This document shows positions 15,865 to 25,490 of a DNA stretch of 64,000 bases, one piece after another. The notes under the pieces are model-generated. The model was not told the DNA's origin, ran no database searches, and saw only the letters and a list, made by a program, of their open reading frames with translations. This DNA is from an uncultured Lachnospiraceae bacterium (lineage in GTDB: Bacteria > Bacillota > Clostridia > Lachnospirales > Lachnospiraceae), in contig CANSUS010000010.1 in the NCBI GenBank assembly GCA_947650155.1, forward strand, positions 1 through 64,000, read 5' to 3'. The stretch's first letter is position 1; each line of letters opens with the position of its first letter. Both the position numbers and the translations under genes were made by a program.

Positions 15865-16962
15865 TCACTTTATCGTCTCACTGTGATTCAACACAAGCGT
15901 ACTATATAAAAACAGCACGTCGCAGCCGCTAAAATCTATAAACTGTCCTAAAAGATCCGGATGAATATATCGGATATCCACTAAGGTAATTTTGGAATAT
16001 CCACTGACCAGTAAGGGCGCAATACTTGATCCGAAAGAATCCCGAAACAGTACCAGTTCTTTATCCGTCCCTGCATTTTTATTTTCCACTGTAATAAGGG
16101 AAAGAGAACCGGACAAAAACATTTCATAAGGATCACGTCCCAGCGCTTTTTCCATATCATAAACCGATATTTCTACGCCATTTTGCCAGTCGTAGACCAT
16201 GCAGTTTTCTATTGCTTCTCCTGTCATATACTGCAGAGTATCCGGCATAAGCGGCAGGGCTGCCTGTCCATAATATACGCCGTAAAAGTCTTCTGTCAGC
16301 GTATGGGTCTCATAATCCTGTACAAGAGCCGTGTTCATTGACTGCGCCAGCCTGTCGGCCACATCCGCAATTTTTTCCTGACGCCAATGGGTATCCGTCT
16401 TATAGTAATCCTCTTTTTCCAAGAGATCCGACACCGGAATATAGACTGCAAAGTCTGCCTTTTTTGCCATTTTTCTTTCAAACTCTGCATAATCTATCGA
16501 AAGATGACCACTCTCTTTGGCCAAAAAACAGTTTTTGTCCGGTATCACAGAAAGATATACTTTATTCTCATCTGTCAGATATTTCTCACAAATATAACGG
16601 AATCTTTCCACTGCCCGGTTCATGGAATCCTCGTTTACCGGGTATTCCATCGCCGCAATGTATCCGTCTGACACATAGATCCCATTATTATCCTGTCTGT
16701 AAAAAATGCCTCCTGCCGTCAGCGCCTTTATACTCCGAAAAGTATCCCGAAATGGAAATGCGTCCGCCGCATAATTTTCAAAATCCGACATATAACGTCC
16801 GCTCCATACAGAGTCTGCGGACAATTTCGGCATAGGGGAAAGTCCGCGCCGTTCACTGTCTGAATAGACAGGTTTTGGCAAAAACAGGCACAGCACAAAC
16901 CCGCCGGAAAGAAGCAGTGCAAACAGCATGCAGACAACCGTATTTTTCTTCCTTCTGTCCAT
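15865..16962 (-). CDS. DHHW-family exported protein (AlgJ/AlgX-like O-acetylation partner)
   Basis: 365 residues with an N-terminal membrane anchor (about 9-28), the rest outside the cell. The motif DTHWRQEKI is the DHHW/AlgX-type catalytic His region of the SGNH-hydrolase-like acyltransferase fold, and a late FRDSFGSS supplies the serine-type motif. Together with the MBOAT protein encoded 13 bases upstream it should move acetyl groups onto an extracellular polysaccharide or wall polymer, by analogy with AlgI/AlgJ and PatA/PatB. The polymer is unknown. It is the last gene of the DUF4358-MBOAT-DHHW operon. Confidence 0.88.
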   Translation of the reverse strand: MDRRKKNTVVCMLFALLLSGGFVLCLFLPKPVYSDSERRGLSPMPKLSADSVWSGRYMSDFENYAADAFPFRDTFRSIKALTAGGIFYRQDNNGIYVSDGYIAAMEYPVNEDSMNRAVERFRYICEKYLTDENKVYLSVIPDKNCFLAKESGHLSIDYAEFERKMAKKADFAVYIPVSDLLEKEDYYKTDTHWRQEKIADVADRLAQSMNTALVQDYETHTLTEDFYGVYYGQAALPLMPDTLQYMTGEAIENCMVYDWQNGVEISVYDMEKALGRDPYEMFLSGSLSLITVENKNAGTDKELVLFRDSFGSSIAPLLVSGYSKITLVDIRYIHPDLLGQFIDFSGCDVLFLYSTLVLNHSETIK

Positions 16963-16975
16963 TTCCTGCTCCTCC

Positions 16976-18373
16976 TTAAAATCTAAAATACAGGAAGGGG
17001 TTGAATGACCCGTCTACCAGGTAAGCGGTCATAACGAAAAGCAACGCTGCCAGAGCAATCGGTTCCACCCCGTTTACTATTCTGCCGCCGACAGGCCGGT
17101 CCGAAAGATAACATACCGCGTTTCTGACTGCCGGCGTTGCGCCAATCACGCCTAAAGCCAATACTGATGCAAAACTTTTAAGGTAATAAAGCGCCTCTGC
17201 CGAAGCAAGCGGAATCCCGCCTGCACCAAAAAGTCCGCCAATATCAGTAACTGCCTGCCCCAAATCTGCCGCATTAAAAATGACAAAGCTGATCATGACT
17301 AAAAACAGGGTATAAATTCTGGAAAGCACCCGGCTTTTTTTCAGTTCTTTAAGCAGCCATAATTTTTCAATTGTCAAAAACAATGCAAAAAGCAGTCCCC
17401 AGACAATAAAATTCCACGCCGCTCCATGCCAGAATCCGGTAAGCATCCATACAATCAGAATATTCAGAACGTGCCTCCCCTTTGAAACCCTGTTTCCCCC
17501 CAGGGGAATGTACACGTAATCCCGAAACCATGATCCCAGCGAAATATGCCATCTTCTCCAAAATTCTGTGATGCTTTTAGAAATATAAGGATACTGAAAG
17601 TTCTCCTGAAAACGAAACCCGAATATTCTTCCAAGACCGATCGCCATATCGCTGTAGCCTGAGAAGTCAAAGTAAATATGCAAGGAAAATGCCAGCGCAT
17701 ACATCCAATAAAACAATACCGACTTTTCCTGCGCATTCCGAAACAGATTACAAAGTTCCCCAAGCTGATTCGCGATCAGAATTTTCTTTGCCAGACCGAT
17801 TACAAAGCGCCTGATCCCTTCTGCCGCCATATCCCATGTATGTTTTCTGTTTTTTAACTGGTCTGCAATATCAGAATATCTTACAATAGGGCCTGCAATC
17901 AGCTGTGGAAACATCGCCACATAAGCCGCCAAATGCAGCACATTTTTCTGCGCCGCCTCTCCTCTGTATACATCCAGCGTATAGCTGATAATCTGAAAAG
18001 TATAAAAGCTGATTCCTATGGGCAGCGCAATGTGCAAAAGAGGGATCTTAAATCCTGTCACTGCATTAAAATTATAAATAAAAAAATCTGCATATTTAAA
18101 ATACACCAGAAAAGAGAGGGTGGTCACCACCGATATGATGCAGAAAATCTGTCCCAGCTTTTTTTTCCTGTATTTTTCAATTAACAGTCCAAACCCGTAA
18201 CCAAGCAGGATCGACAGTCCCATAAGCAGGACATACTTCGGCTCTCCCCACGCATAAAATACCAGGCTGCAAAAAAGCAGCACGGCATTTTTGAACGGTT
18301 CAGGAACGAGAAAATACATAAAAATCGTCAGGGGCAGAAAATAATATAAAAATGTAATACTGGAAAACAGCAT
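16976..18373 (-). CDS. MBOAT-family O-acyltransferase (AlgI/DltB-like)
   Basis: 465 residues with about ten membrane helices. The family signatures are visible: RRWHISLGSWFRDYVYIPLGG (split: RRWHISL and FRDYVYIPLGG) and the invariant histidine in LTGFWHGAAWNFIVWG. It would pass acetyl groups across the membrane to the extracellular DHHW partner. The start ATG shares one base with the TGA of the preceding DUF4358 gene (TGATG), so translation is coupled. This three-gene set is frequent in Clostridia. Substrate polymer unknown. Confidence 0.93.
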   Translation of the reverse strand: MLFSSITFLYYFLPLTIFMYFLVPEPFKNAVLLFCSLVFYAWGEPKYVLLMGLSILLGYGFGLLIEKYRKKKLGQIFCIISVVTTLSFLVYFKYADFFIYNFNAVTGFKIPLLHIALPIGISFYTFQIISYTLDVYRGEAAQKNVLHLAAYVAMFPQLIAGPIVRYSDIADQLKNRKHTWDMAAEGIRRFVIGLAKKILIANQLGELCNLFRNAQEKSVLFYWMYALAFSLHIYFDFSGYSDMAIGLGRIFGFRFQENFQYPYISKSITEFWRRWHISLGSWFRDYVYIPLGGNRVSKGRHVLNILIVWMLTGFWHGAAWNFIVWGLLFALFLTIEKLWLLKELKKSRVLSRIYTLFLVMISFVIFNAADLGQAVTDIGGLFGAGGIPLASAEALYYLKSFASVLALGVIGATPAVRNAVCYLSDRPVGGRIVNGVEPIALAALLFVMTAYLVDGSFNPFLYFRF

Positions 18374-18951
18374 CAGGTAAGCGGCGTTTCTGTCATCACC
18401 TGTGAGCCGTCAAGTGCAGACAATGCATGATTTTTAAAAGTTTCTATTATTTCCGCCTCTCCGTAGGCTGTTATGACATAGTTTGAATCCACATCAATAA
18501 TAACCAGCGTATCCGGTTGTCCACAGATCCACTGCGTTGCCAGAATGTTGTCTTTTACAGAATCAGCAAATGTGTTTTTGTCCGTATCGCCTTTTAAATG
18601 ATAAACAGCTCCGGTAAAAGTATTTGCATTCATCATATGCACCATAGATGCCGCGTCGTCAATGTCATCCGTCAGCTCGTCCGGCAGTCCCAACGTGAGT
18701 TTGAGTTCCTCCGTTTTGCTGATATCAAACTTTCCCGGTGCATCCATAACTGCATTTTCCTGATCTCCGCCATAGATCGCAAACATCTCGTCTTCACTGT
18801 ACACCTTTATGACTTCATTTAATATATCAAGCGCCTGCGCATATTGAGACTCTTCACTGCCTTTGCTTTCCTCAGTTGTGTCCGCTTTTCCACATCCCGT
18901 CAGCAGGAATAGGATCATTGCCGACAAAAATAAAATGGTTACCTTTTTCAT
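18373..18951 (-). CDS. DUF4358 lipoprotein
   Basis: 192 residues with a lipoprotein signal peptide (lipobox LTGC, acylated Cys20). The mature part, rich in acidic residues, resembles DUF4358, a family of unknown function that is often encoded beside MBOAT and DHHW genes. It is first in that operon, behind a strong promoter, and its stop codon overlaps the MBOAT start. It probably assists or regulates the O-acetylation machinery at the outer face of the membrane; this is inferred from gene order only. Confidence 0.8.
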   Translation of the reverse strand: MKKVTILFLSAMILFLLTGCGKADTTEESKGSEESQYAQALDILNEVIKVYSEDEMFAIYGGDQENAVMDAPGKFDISKTEELKLTLGLPDELTDDIDDAASMVHMMNANTFTGAVYHLKGDTDKNTFADSVKDNILATQWICGQPDTLVIIDVDSNYVITAYGEAEIIETFKNHALSALDGSQVMTETPLT

Positions 18952-18999
18952 AATCCTTTCTCCTTTCCATCTATATCCATTTACTGGATTATTGGAATT

Positions 19000-19028
19000 A
19001 TTATATACAAAATCTGTTAATTTATCAA
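19000..19028 (-). promoter_or_regulatory. Promoter of the DUF4358-MBOAT-DHHW operon
   Basis: TTGATA (19028-19023), 17 bases, TATAAT (19005-19000) on the minus strand, about 50 bases before the ATG. Confidence 0.7.
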
Positions 19029-19115
19029 TTCTGCGTTTTGTCGTTTTCGGTGTATTTTGTAACCCTGTCGAATTTTGGGAATATGATAAAAATAAAAGGA
19101 TACCTTTTTTGTTTT

Positions 19116-19682
19116 ATGAAAGATACCATCATTGAAATCCTATTTCTTTCTGCTGCCATCTCCGTAGACGCTTTTACCGCAAGCTTTGCCTACGGCTGCC
19201 GCCGCATTAAAATACCCGCATTCTCGGTCATAATATTGAATGCAGTTTCCGTTCTGTTTTTATCCGCCGCTTTACTTGCAGGTACTTTTTTATCTTCACT
19301 GATTCCTGCCGGACTCACCGCACAGATCAGTTTTCTTATTCTGTTTGTTCTGGGTCTTGTGAAACTTTTTGAACCGCCTGCTGACGCTCAGGCTGAAAAC
19401 GGCGACAAAAACCATGATAATCTGCTCTCTGCTTCCGAAGCATTTTACCTGGGTCTTGCACTTTCTCTTGACAGCCTTGCCGCCGGTATCGGCGCCGGCA
19501 TTACCCCGATACAGCGCCCTTATTACATTCTCCTTACCGTTTGCATTGCAATGCTTACGGGTATTTTAGCTATTGTTTTGGGCTGTTTTTTGGGTAAAAT
19601 GCTTTCAGCCCGCCTAAACGGCAACTTCTGCCGTTTAAGCGGACTGATTTTAATAGCTCTCGCTTTCATGAAGTTTTTTTGA
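19116..19682 (+). CDS. ytaF: Sporulation membrane protein YtaF (MntP-like)
   Basis: 188 residues with six membrane helices arranged as two similar halves. The paired motifs SVDAFTASFAYG and SLDSLAAGIGAG carry the aspartates typical of the MntP/YtaF family. YtaF is a sporulation-linked membrane protein of unknown biochemical role in B. subtilis; manganese export is the function of its MntP relatives. The start is uncertain: the ATG at 19116 fits the family N-terminus (MKDTIIEILFLSAAIS), but its best ribosome binding site (AAAAGGA) is 15 bases away and can pair with the following CCTTTT. The 3' end overlaps the convergent P-type ATPase gene by 33 bases. Confidence 0.8.
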   Translation: MKDTIIEILFLSAAISVDAFTASFAYGCRRIKIPAFSVIILNAVSVLFLSAALLAGTFLSSLIPAGLTAQISFLILFVLGLVKLFEPPADAQAENGDKNHDNLLSASEAFYLGLALSLDSLAAGIGAGITPIQRPYYILLTVCIAMLTGILAIVLGCFLGKMLSARLNGNFCRLSGLILIALAFMKFF

Positions 19683-22211
19683 AAATTTTTGCGGCGAAAG
19701 GAGCAGTATTTCATGAGCAAGTAATGGCATTGCTGCCAGAAAAATAAGAGAAAGCCATTCATGGAGAGACAAAGAACAGGTTCCAAACATTTTAATAAAG
19801 TATGGAATTTCTGTCACAAGCAGCTGCAGCATAATCCCAATCACAAAAGCTGCCACCATTAACTTGTTTTCAAAATGTTTCATCCGGAAAATGGATTTTT
19901 CCACATCCCGCATTCCGATTGCATGGAACAGCTGGGAAATACCAAGCACCGTAAACGCATAGGTCTGACAACGGCTTAAGATTTCCGGCCTTGCAAGAAT
20001 ATTTCTGATTCCTTCCAGAGTAATCTGTCCGCCTCCTGCGCGCAGGGTTGTAATCGGAATCTGCAAAAATGCCGTTGTACTGATCAATGCGATCAGGCAT
20101 CCATAAAACAAGGTACAGCTAAGCCCCCCTCCTGCAAACAGACTTTCTTTCTTTGATCTTGGAGGACGTCTCATAAAATGCCTGTTTTCATTCATATCCA
20201 CTCCAAGCGCCAATGCCGGCAGTGAGTCCGTAATCAGATTGATCCACAGTATATGCGCCGGTTTCAGCGGAGAAGCAAGCCCCGTCAAAATGGCTGCAAG
20301 CATGGTTATAATTTCTCCGAAATTGGAGGATAAAAGGAAAAGAACTGATTTTTTAATATTTTCATAAATACATCTTCCCTGTGCAATCGCCTTGGTAATC
20401 GTAGCAAAATTGTCATCCGTCAGAACAATATCCGCCGCATTCTTAGCCACATCCGTTCCGCCCATTCCCATTGCAATCCCAACATCCGCCATTTTCAAAG
20501 AAGGAGCGTCGTTTACCCCATCTCCCGTCATTGCCACAATTTCTCCTGCCGCCTTAAAGGCTTTGACAATGCGCACTTTATGCTCCGGTGAAACATGCGC
20601 AAATACACGCAGTCCGGGAAGTTTTTTTCTGAATTCCTCATCGGTCATCCCCTGCATTTCTTCCCCGGAAAGACATTCCTCCATCCGCTTCGCAATCCCC
20701 AACTCCCTCGCAATGGCAAATGCCGTATCGATGCGGTCCCCCGTAATCATAATGGTTTTCACGCCTGCCTGATAAAACTCTTCGACTGCACCTGCTGCTT
20801 CCGGCCGAACCGGATCAGCCATACCTGCAATCCCTACAAACGTCAGATTCTCTTCACTGATCTTTGAAGTGTCCGTCCGCATTGCCAATACCAATACCCG
20901 AAGCGCTTTTCCTGTAAATTCCTTAATTACATTATCAATATCCTTCCTGTAGGAAGCATTCATGGACAATCGCTTTCCATTTATGAGAAGATATCTGCAG
21001 TTTCTGAGCACCTCTTCCGGAGAGCCTTTTGTATAAGAAACATATCCTTCCTTTGTTTTATGAAACGTAGTCATTCGTTTTCTTTCCGAGTCAAAGGCCA
21101 TTTCATCCATACGGGGATACTGCTTTTCTATTTTATGTCTTTTTATCCCGTAGAGAAAAGACATATCTAAAAGCGCAAGCTCTGTTGGATCGCCTATCCT
21201 CTCTTTTTCAGTCATCTCTCCGTCGTTACAAAGCGTAAAACCAAGCAGGAAATGCCTGTCTCTTTCTCTATCCAGATCTTTTTCACTGCATATCCTGCCG
21301 CTTGTAAAACACTGGCTTACCTTCATCCGGTTTTGTGTAAGCGTCCCGGTTTTATCAGAACATACCACACTGACGCAGCCTAGTGTTTCTACGCTTGGCA
21401 GCCTCTTTACAATCGTATTCACCCTGACCATCCTGGAAACGCTGAGTGCCAGTACCATCGTCACGATAGCAGGAAGTCCTTCAGGCACTGCCGCCACCGC
21501 AAGCGAAATAGCAGTAATAAGCATCTCCATAATATTTCGTTTTTGCAGAACGGCAATCACAAATAACAATACGCATAAAAACACGGAAATACCGCTGAGT
21601 ACCTTTCCCAGATCCGCCAGCCTTTTCTGTAATGGCGTTGTCTCCTCTTTCGTACCCTGCAGCATTCCCGCTATTTTTCCAATCTCGGTCTCCATGCCGA
21701 TCGCCGTAACAATTCCTTCCCCTCTGCCATATGTCACATTCGTAGACATATAGGCCATATTTTCCCCTCGTACATCCTTTTCGACCGGAACGGATTCTCC
21801 CGTCAATGCAGACTCTTCTATTTTCAGATTTACCGCCTCTGTCAGCCTTAAATCCGCCGGCACCTGTCTTCCAGCCTCTAAACAGACCACATCTCCCGGT
21901 ATGAGATCAGCCGCTTCTATTTCTGTAATAACCCCGTCCTGCCGTACCAGTGCTTTCAGGCTGGTCATCTCCTTCAAAGCTTCCAACGCCCTTTCCGCTT
22001 TTCCCTCCTGAATGACGCCTATAATCGAATTAACAACAATCACCGTAAGAATAATGACCATATCGCTGATTTCTTTCAGTAAAAGGGACACTGCCGCCGC
22101 CACAAACAGAATGTAGATCAAAGGATCGTTAAGCTGCTCTCCAAAGCATTTCAATACTGATTTTTTTTCTTCTTCCTTTAAAACATTTTTTCCCCGTATT
22201 CCTGTTTCCAT
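19650..22211 (-). CDS. Calcium-type P-type cation-transporting ATPase
   Basis: 853 residues of the P2-type (SERCA/PMCA-like) family. The actuator motif LTGESVPVEKD, phosphorylation site SDKTGTLTQN (about residue 285), nucleotide-binding GSPEEVL and hinge MTGDGVNDAPSLK are all present, with a six-helix C-terminal membrane region. It likely exports Ca2+ using ATP. The protein starts abruptly at METGIRGKNVLKEEEKK. The usual N-terminal EYG-N segment is instead found in the next frame (WKQEYGEK, upstream from a GTG near 22218), so a single-base shift at the six-T run 22186-22191 is likely. The ATG itself lacks a good ribosome binding site. Confidence 0.9.
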   Translation of the reverse strand: METGIRGKNVLKEEEKKSVLKCFGEQLNDPLIYILFVAAAVSLLLKEISDMVIILTVIVVNSIIGVIQEGKAERALEALKEMTSLKALVRQDGVITEIEAADLIPGDVVCLEAGRQVPADLRLTEAVNLKIEESALTGESVPVEKDVRGENMAYMSTNVTYGRGEGIVTAIGMETEIGKIAGMLQGTKEETTPLQKRLADLGKVLSGISVFLCVLLFVIAVLQKRNIMEMLITAISLAVAAVPEGLPAIVTMVLALSVSRMVRVNTIVKRLPSVETLGCVSVVCSDKTGTLTQNRMKVSQCFTSGRICSEKDLDRERDRHFLLGFTLCNDGEMTEKERIGDPTELALLDMSFLYGIKRHKIEKQYPRMDEMAFDSERKRMTTFHKTKEGYVSYTKGSPEEVLRNCRYLLINGKRLSMNASYRKDIDNVIKEFTGKALRVLVLAMRTDTSKISEENLTFVGIAGMADPVRPEAAGAVEEFYQAGVKTIMITGDRIDTAFAIARELGIAKRMEECLSGEEMQGMTDEEFRKKLPGLRVFAHVSPEHKVRIVKAFKAAGEIVAMTGDGVNDAPSLKMADVGIAMGMGGTDVAKNAADIVLTDDNFATITKAIAQGRCIYENIKKSVLFLLSSNFGEIITMLAAILTGLASPLKPAHILWINLITDSLPALALGVDMNENRHFMRRPPRSKKESLFAGGGLSCTLFYGCLIALISTTAFLQIPITTLRAGGGQITLEGIRNILARPEILSRCQTYAFTVLGISQLFHAIGMRDVEKSIFRMKHFENKLMVAAFVIGIMLQLLVTEIPYFIKMFGTCSLSLHEWLSLIFLAAMPLLAHEILLLSPQKFSKKLHESESY

Positions 22212-22281
22212 ATACTTTTCACAACCACACCTTTCACCTTGTTCTATGACAAGATATGAGGACAGGTTGTAAAATATAACG

Positions 22282-25200
22282 CTATTGGTTCATTTTACTT
22301 CCACATCTTGGACAAATATTTCCCTCCTTATATACAAACCCGCAGCGGTAACAGCATTTTACATCATGCTTGTTTTTCGCCAGATAAGAAATACTTCTGG
22401 ATTCAGGTTTTTCCTGAAGGTATGTTACAAACTCATTTAGTATCCCTGCAAATGCTTCCAGGCTTTCCGGTCTCACGGTATTAGGAAGTTTTTCTTTCTT
22501 TCCTGTAAAAAGCCGTAGGAATACGCCCTTTGCAAAAAGACCCTTTCCCACCTCAACTTTTTCAATATCCGTAATACTGATTGTACCGGAACTTAACAGC
22601 GTATGATAAAAAATATGATCCGGGGTAAGTACGAAACCTTCTTTCCCGTTCGCTGACCTGCTTGTGTCACAGACAAGAATCGGGTATTCATACTGACTTC
22701 TTGCCGATGCATATCCGTTTACCGCTCTCATCATGGCGATATGCTCCGGCTCTTCATTGATCTGTGTTTCTCCTCTCTCGCTTCTCTTTCGTTCTTCCCT
22801 TGCATCATAAAAATAAAAATGAACAAAGCTCGGTATGTTTTCTTCCATATCGTTCTTCAATTTACGCATAAGCTGAACGCTTTCGTCCGTCTTTAATTTT
22901 GTCAGCCTGCGCTCAATCATTTCCAGCGTATTTGTTTTCAGTTCCGGAAGATACATTCCCTGATTTATTTTTGCATATGCTTCCAGACCTTCCTCAAAAG
23001 AAAGCGATGCCACGTCAGGGCAAATCTCTTCTATTTCCTTCTCATCCATTATACGAATCTTATCATAGATCTTTTCCATGAACGGCGCTTTATTTTCCTC
23101 CTTATAATCCGCATGGCGCAGCTCTCCGTATAACTCCCATAAGGCGTTTCTGTCTTTTTTTCCACCCCGCCTTACTATCATGCTGATCTCTTCTTTTTCC
23201 GCCATATCCTTTCTCTGTTCAATCCGTTTACGATACTGCGACAGATCCACTTCTTTGTATCTGTCGAGCTGCTCCAGATATGCCGAAAGCTGCTTTCTAT
23301 CCAAATGAAGCGGCATATGCATAATGAGATGCTCTACTTCTCTCTCGGCACGATCTGCTTTGAGACGCTTCAATTTTTTTAATGTCTCCTGTTTTAGTTC
23401 CTCCGATTCTATTCCTTTCTCTATTTCTTCGATAAACTGCTCCATCTGTGAATAACTTTTGTTCTTACTCAGTTCCATCTTTTGTTCCAGGGATTTTTCT
23501 TCAATCTGATAGAGACGGCTGTCTACTTTTTTAATATATTTTGCCCTTTCTTCCTCGGTCAGACTGTCTTCCTGAGCAATCTGCTTCTTCAGTTCCGAAA
23601 GCTGCTTTAATGTCAGTTTGCCCAATGTTTCCACTCTGGCGTCATACTTAGCAATCATCTTCTCCCGCAGCGCGTCTTTTATCAGATCTATATATTCTCG
23701 CCCTGCCGACCCGCTCACAGCTCTGTCTGTAATTACGCTTTCTGCTTTATTTTCCATTCCTGCCAGAATAACTTTAAGTTCTTCTGTCGTCTTCTCCATA
23801 AGACGCGCCTTATTCTGCTTCATTTCAGGAGAAAGTTCTTTCTTTCCGGCAGCTTTTCTCTCCTGTTCTGCGGCAGACTGACCGCCATTCACCTTTGCCA
23901 CGCGTTCTCTCCACTCTTGATTGATCTGTTCCTGTTTTTCCTGATCCATCCATCCTGCTGCCGAAAAAGGTTCCTGTTTTATCTCCTGTGAAACGTGCTT
24001 TGCCGCTTCTTCCTTTCGCTGCGCTCTGCTTTCCAATAAAGATTCTTTTAGCTGCCTGATATCTTCTGCTGCCTGATCTTCCATTTGTCCTGTAGAGTCA
24101 AAAGCCTGTCCTTCCGCCTCTTCCTGTTCTTTTTTCTTCAGGGGCTCCTCATCATGAGTACGTGCGCCAAATGCTTTTCCAAAATATTTTCCTACTTTTT
24201 TCATGCCTCCGCGCGCAAAGATCCCCGCTTTCCCTTTTTCCTGTTTCTGTGTATTTTCTTCTTTCTCCGTTTGGAGTTGTTCTCTCGCTGTTTCCTCTGA
24301 CATTCCTGCCTCTTCCTCATTGGAACTTTTTTTCTTTTTACCATTTATCCGGTCGGATTCATATTCATTAAACTTATAATTTGTTGTCCGTTCCGCCTGA
24401 TTTCCCAATATTTCCAGATAGTCCTCATAAGCAGTCCTGTCCTCGTCAAACTTCAGGCTGTAAACGTCTCCTTCCTGTAACAGCCTTTCCGGCCTCGGCG
24501 TATAAAAAGTATTGCAGGTATTGCAGGCATATGTCCTTGCCATATACACGCCTGCTTCCTCCGTTTCAATCAGAATCTCCTTATCTACCGGATAAACTGC
24601 CATATACAGTTTTTCACCGCACTTCGGACACTGGTAATCCGTCATATAAAAATTATTTCCAATTCTTGATTTGACCGCATCTGTATCACTCTGCGGGCGT
24701 TTTGCGAACTCACAGTTCTCCTTTTTCCAAACCATTTTATGCCAGAGGCCCATTTCATACTCATCCTCCTGCGCATAACCTGCAGTTCCTTCCTGTTCCC
24801 CGGATTCTCCTTCTGCCTGCTCTGCCTTCATGCTGTCAGATTGTTCGTTGTCCTCTTTCCCCTGATCCTCCCGTTTTTTCTTTTCTTTACCGTTATCCTC
24901 TTTATGGTCTTCTTTCCCTCTCTCTTCCTCTTGCAGGAGTTTTATCGCTGTAAGCACCGTATCTTCAAACGTGATCTGAAGGCCCTTCCGATAAAAACGC
25001 AAATTTTCACTGCGAAGCTCCGCCTCTATATTAAGCGGACGAAAAACATTTGAAAAAAGCGTATTCAACTCCGCATAATCTTTTTCTACTTTAAGTCCGC
25101 CAATAGATCCCCACTTACCGAACGCATATAATGTCATATTCATAATATTATTAACCAGAGCTTTATTAGGAATGATTTCTATCATTTTATCTTCTGTCGA

Positions 25201-25398
25201 AATATCCAAAAGATTGGTATATACTTTTTTATTATCAAAGTCAAAAATCAACGACCGGCCTGTTCCCAAAAGAACCAGTTTATTATTTATAATTACAAAA
25301 TGTTCTGTCCACGCGACCGGTGCGTTAACTGTTTTTATTAATCTTGCAAAAACTTTCTTTAATTCTGTATTTGTTTTTAATATCAGCACTGTGACCAC
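22282..25398 (-). CDS. Large hypothetical protein with two zinc ribbons and long coiled coil
   Basis: 1038 residues, no recognised family. In order: a folded N-terminal domain (1-150); a highly charged linker; a zinc ribbon with CPKC and CNTC (about 260-320); a long charged, helical and coiled-coil region (about 400-800) rich in Lys and Glu; a PH/GRAM-like segment (GFVLTPDHIFYHTLLSSGTI onwards); and a C-terminal zinc ribbon CYRC...CPRC. There is no signal peptide, so it is cytoplasmic. The start is GTG at 25398 or GTG at 25389; the GGGGTGG just upstream favours the latter. It is encoded alone between pdaA and the P-type ATPase. Function unknown; a scaffold with a C-terminal lipid- or protein-binding module is one reading. 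Confidence 0.7.
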   Translation of the reverse strand: MVTVLILKTNTELKKVFARLIKTVNAPVAWTEHFVIINNKLVLLGTGRSLIFDFDNKKVYTNLLDISTEDKMIEIIPNKALVNNIMNMTLYAFGKWGSIGGLKVEKDYAELNTLFSNVFRPLNIEAELRSENLRFYRKGLQITFEDTVLTAIKLLQEEERGKEDHKEDNGKEKKKREDQGKEDNEQSDSMKAEQAEGESGEQEGTAGYAQEDEYEMGLWHKMVWKKENCEFAKRPQSDTDAVKSRIGNNFYMTDYQCPKCGEKLYMAVYPVDKEILIETEEAGVYMARTYACNTCNTFYTPRPERLLQEGDVYSLKFDEDRTAYEDYLEILGNQAERTTNYKFNEYESDRINGKKKKSSNEEEAGMSEETAREQLQTEKEENTQKQEKGKAGIFARGGMKKVGKYFGKAFGARTHDEEPLKKKEQEEAEGQAFDSTGQMEDQAAEDIRQLKESLLESRAQRKEEAAKHVSQEIKQEPFSAAGWMDQEKQEQINQEWRERVAKVNGGQSAAEQERKAAGKKELSPEMKQNKARLMEKTTEELKVILAGMENKAESVITDRAVSGSAGREYIDLIKDALREKMIAKYDARVETLGKLTLKQLSELKKQIAQEDSLTEEERAKYIKKVDSRLYQIEEKSLEQKMELSKNKSYSQMEQFIEEIEKGIESEELKQETLKKLKRLKADRAEREVEHLIMHMPLHLDRKQLSAYLEQLDRYKEVDLSQYRKRIEQRKDMAEKEEISMIVRRGGKKDRNALWELYGELRHADYKEENKAPFMEKIYDKIRIMDEKEIEEICPDVASLSFEEGLEAYAKINQGMYLPELKTNTLEMIERRLTKLKTDESVQLMRKLKNDMEENIPSFVHFYFYDAREERKRSERGETQINEEPEHIAMMRAVNGYASARSQYEYPILVCDTSRSANGKEGFVLTPDHIFYHTLLSSGTISITDIEKVEVGKGLFAKGVFLRLFTGKKEKLPNTVRPESLEAFAGILNEFVTYLQEKPESRSISYLAKNKHDVKCCYRCGFVYKEGNICPRCGSKMNQ

Positions 25399-25446
25399 CC
25401 CGAATTTGTGATTTTTATCTATTTTAGCACATTACTGTAAATATAG

Positions 25447-25482
25447 CAAAAACAGATGTCACGCTTGGCGAAACATCCGTTT
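25447..25482 (-). terminator. Terminator of pdaA
   Basis: AAACGGATGT/ACATCTGTTT stem with one G-U pair, then TTTTT on the minus strand, directly after the deacetylase gene. Confidence 0.75.
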
Positions 25483-25490
25483 TCTGATTA

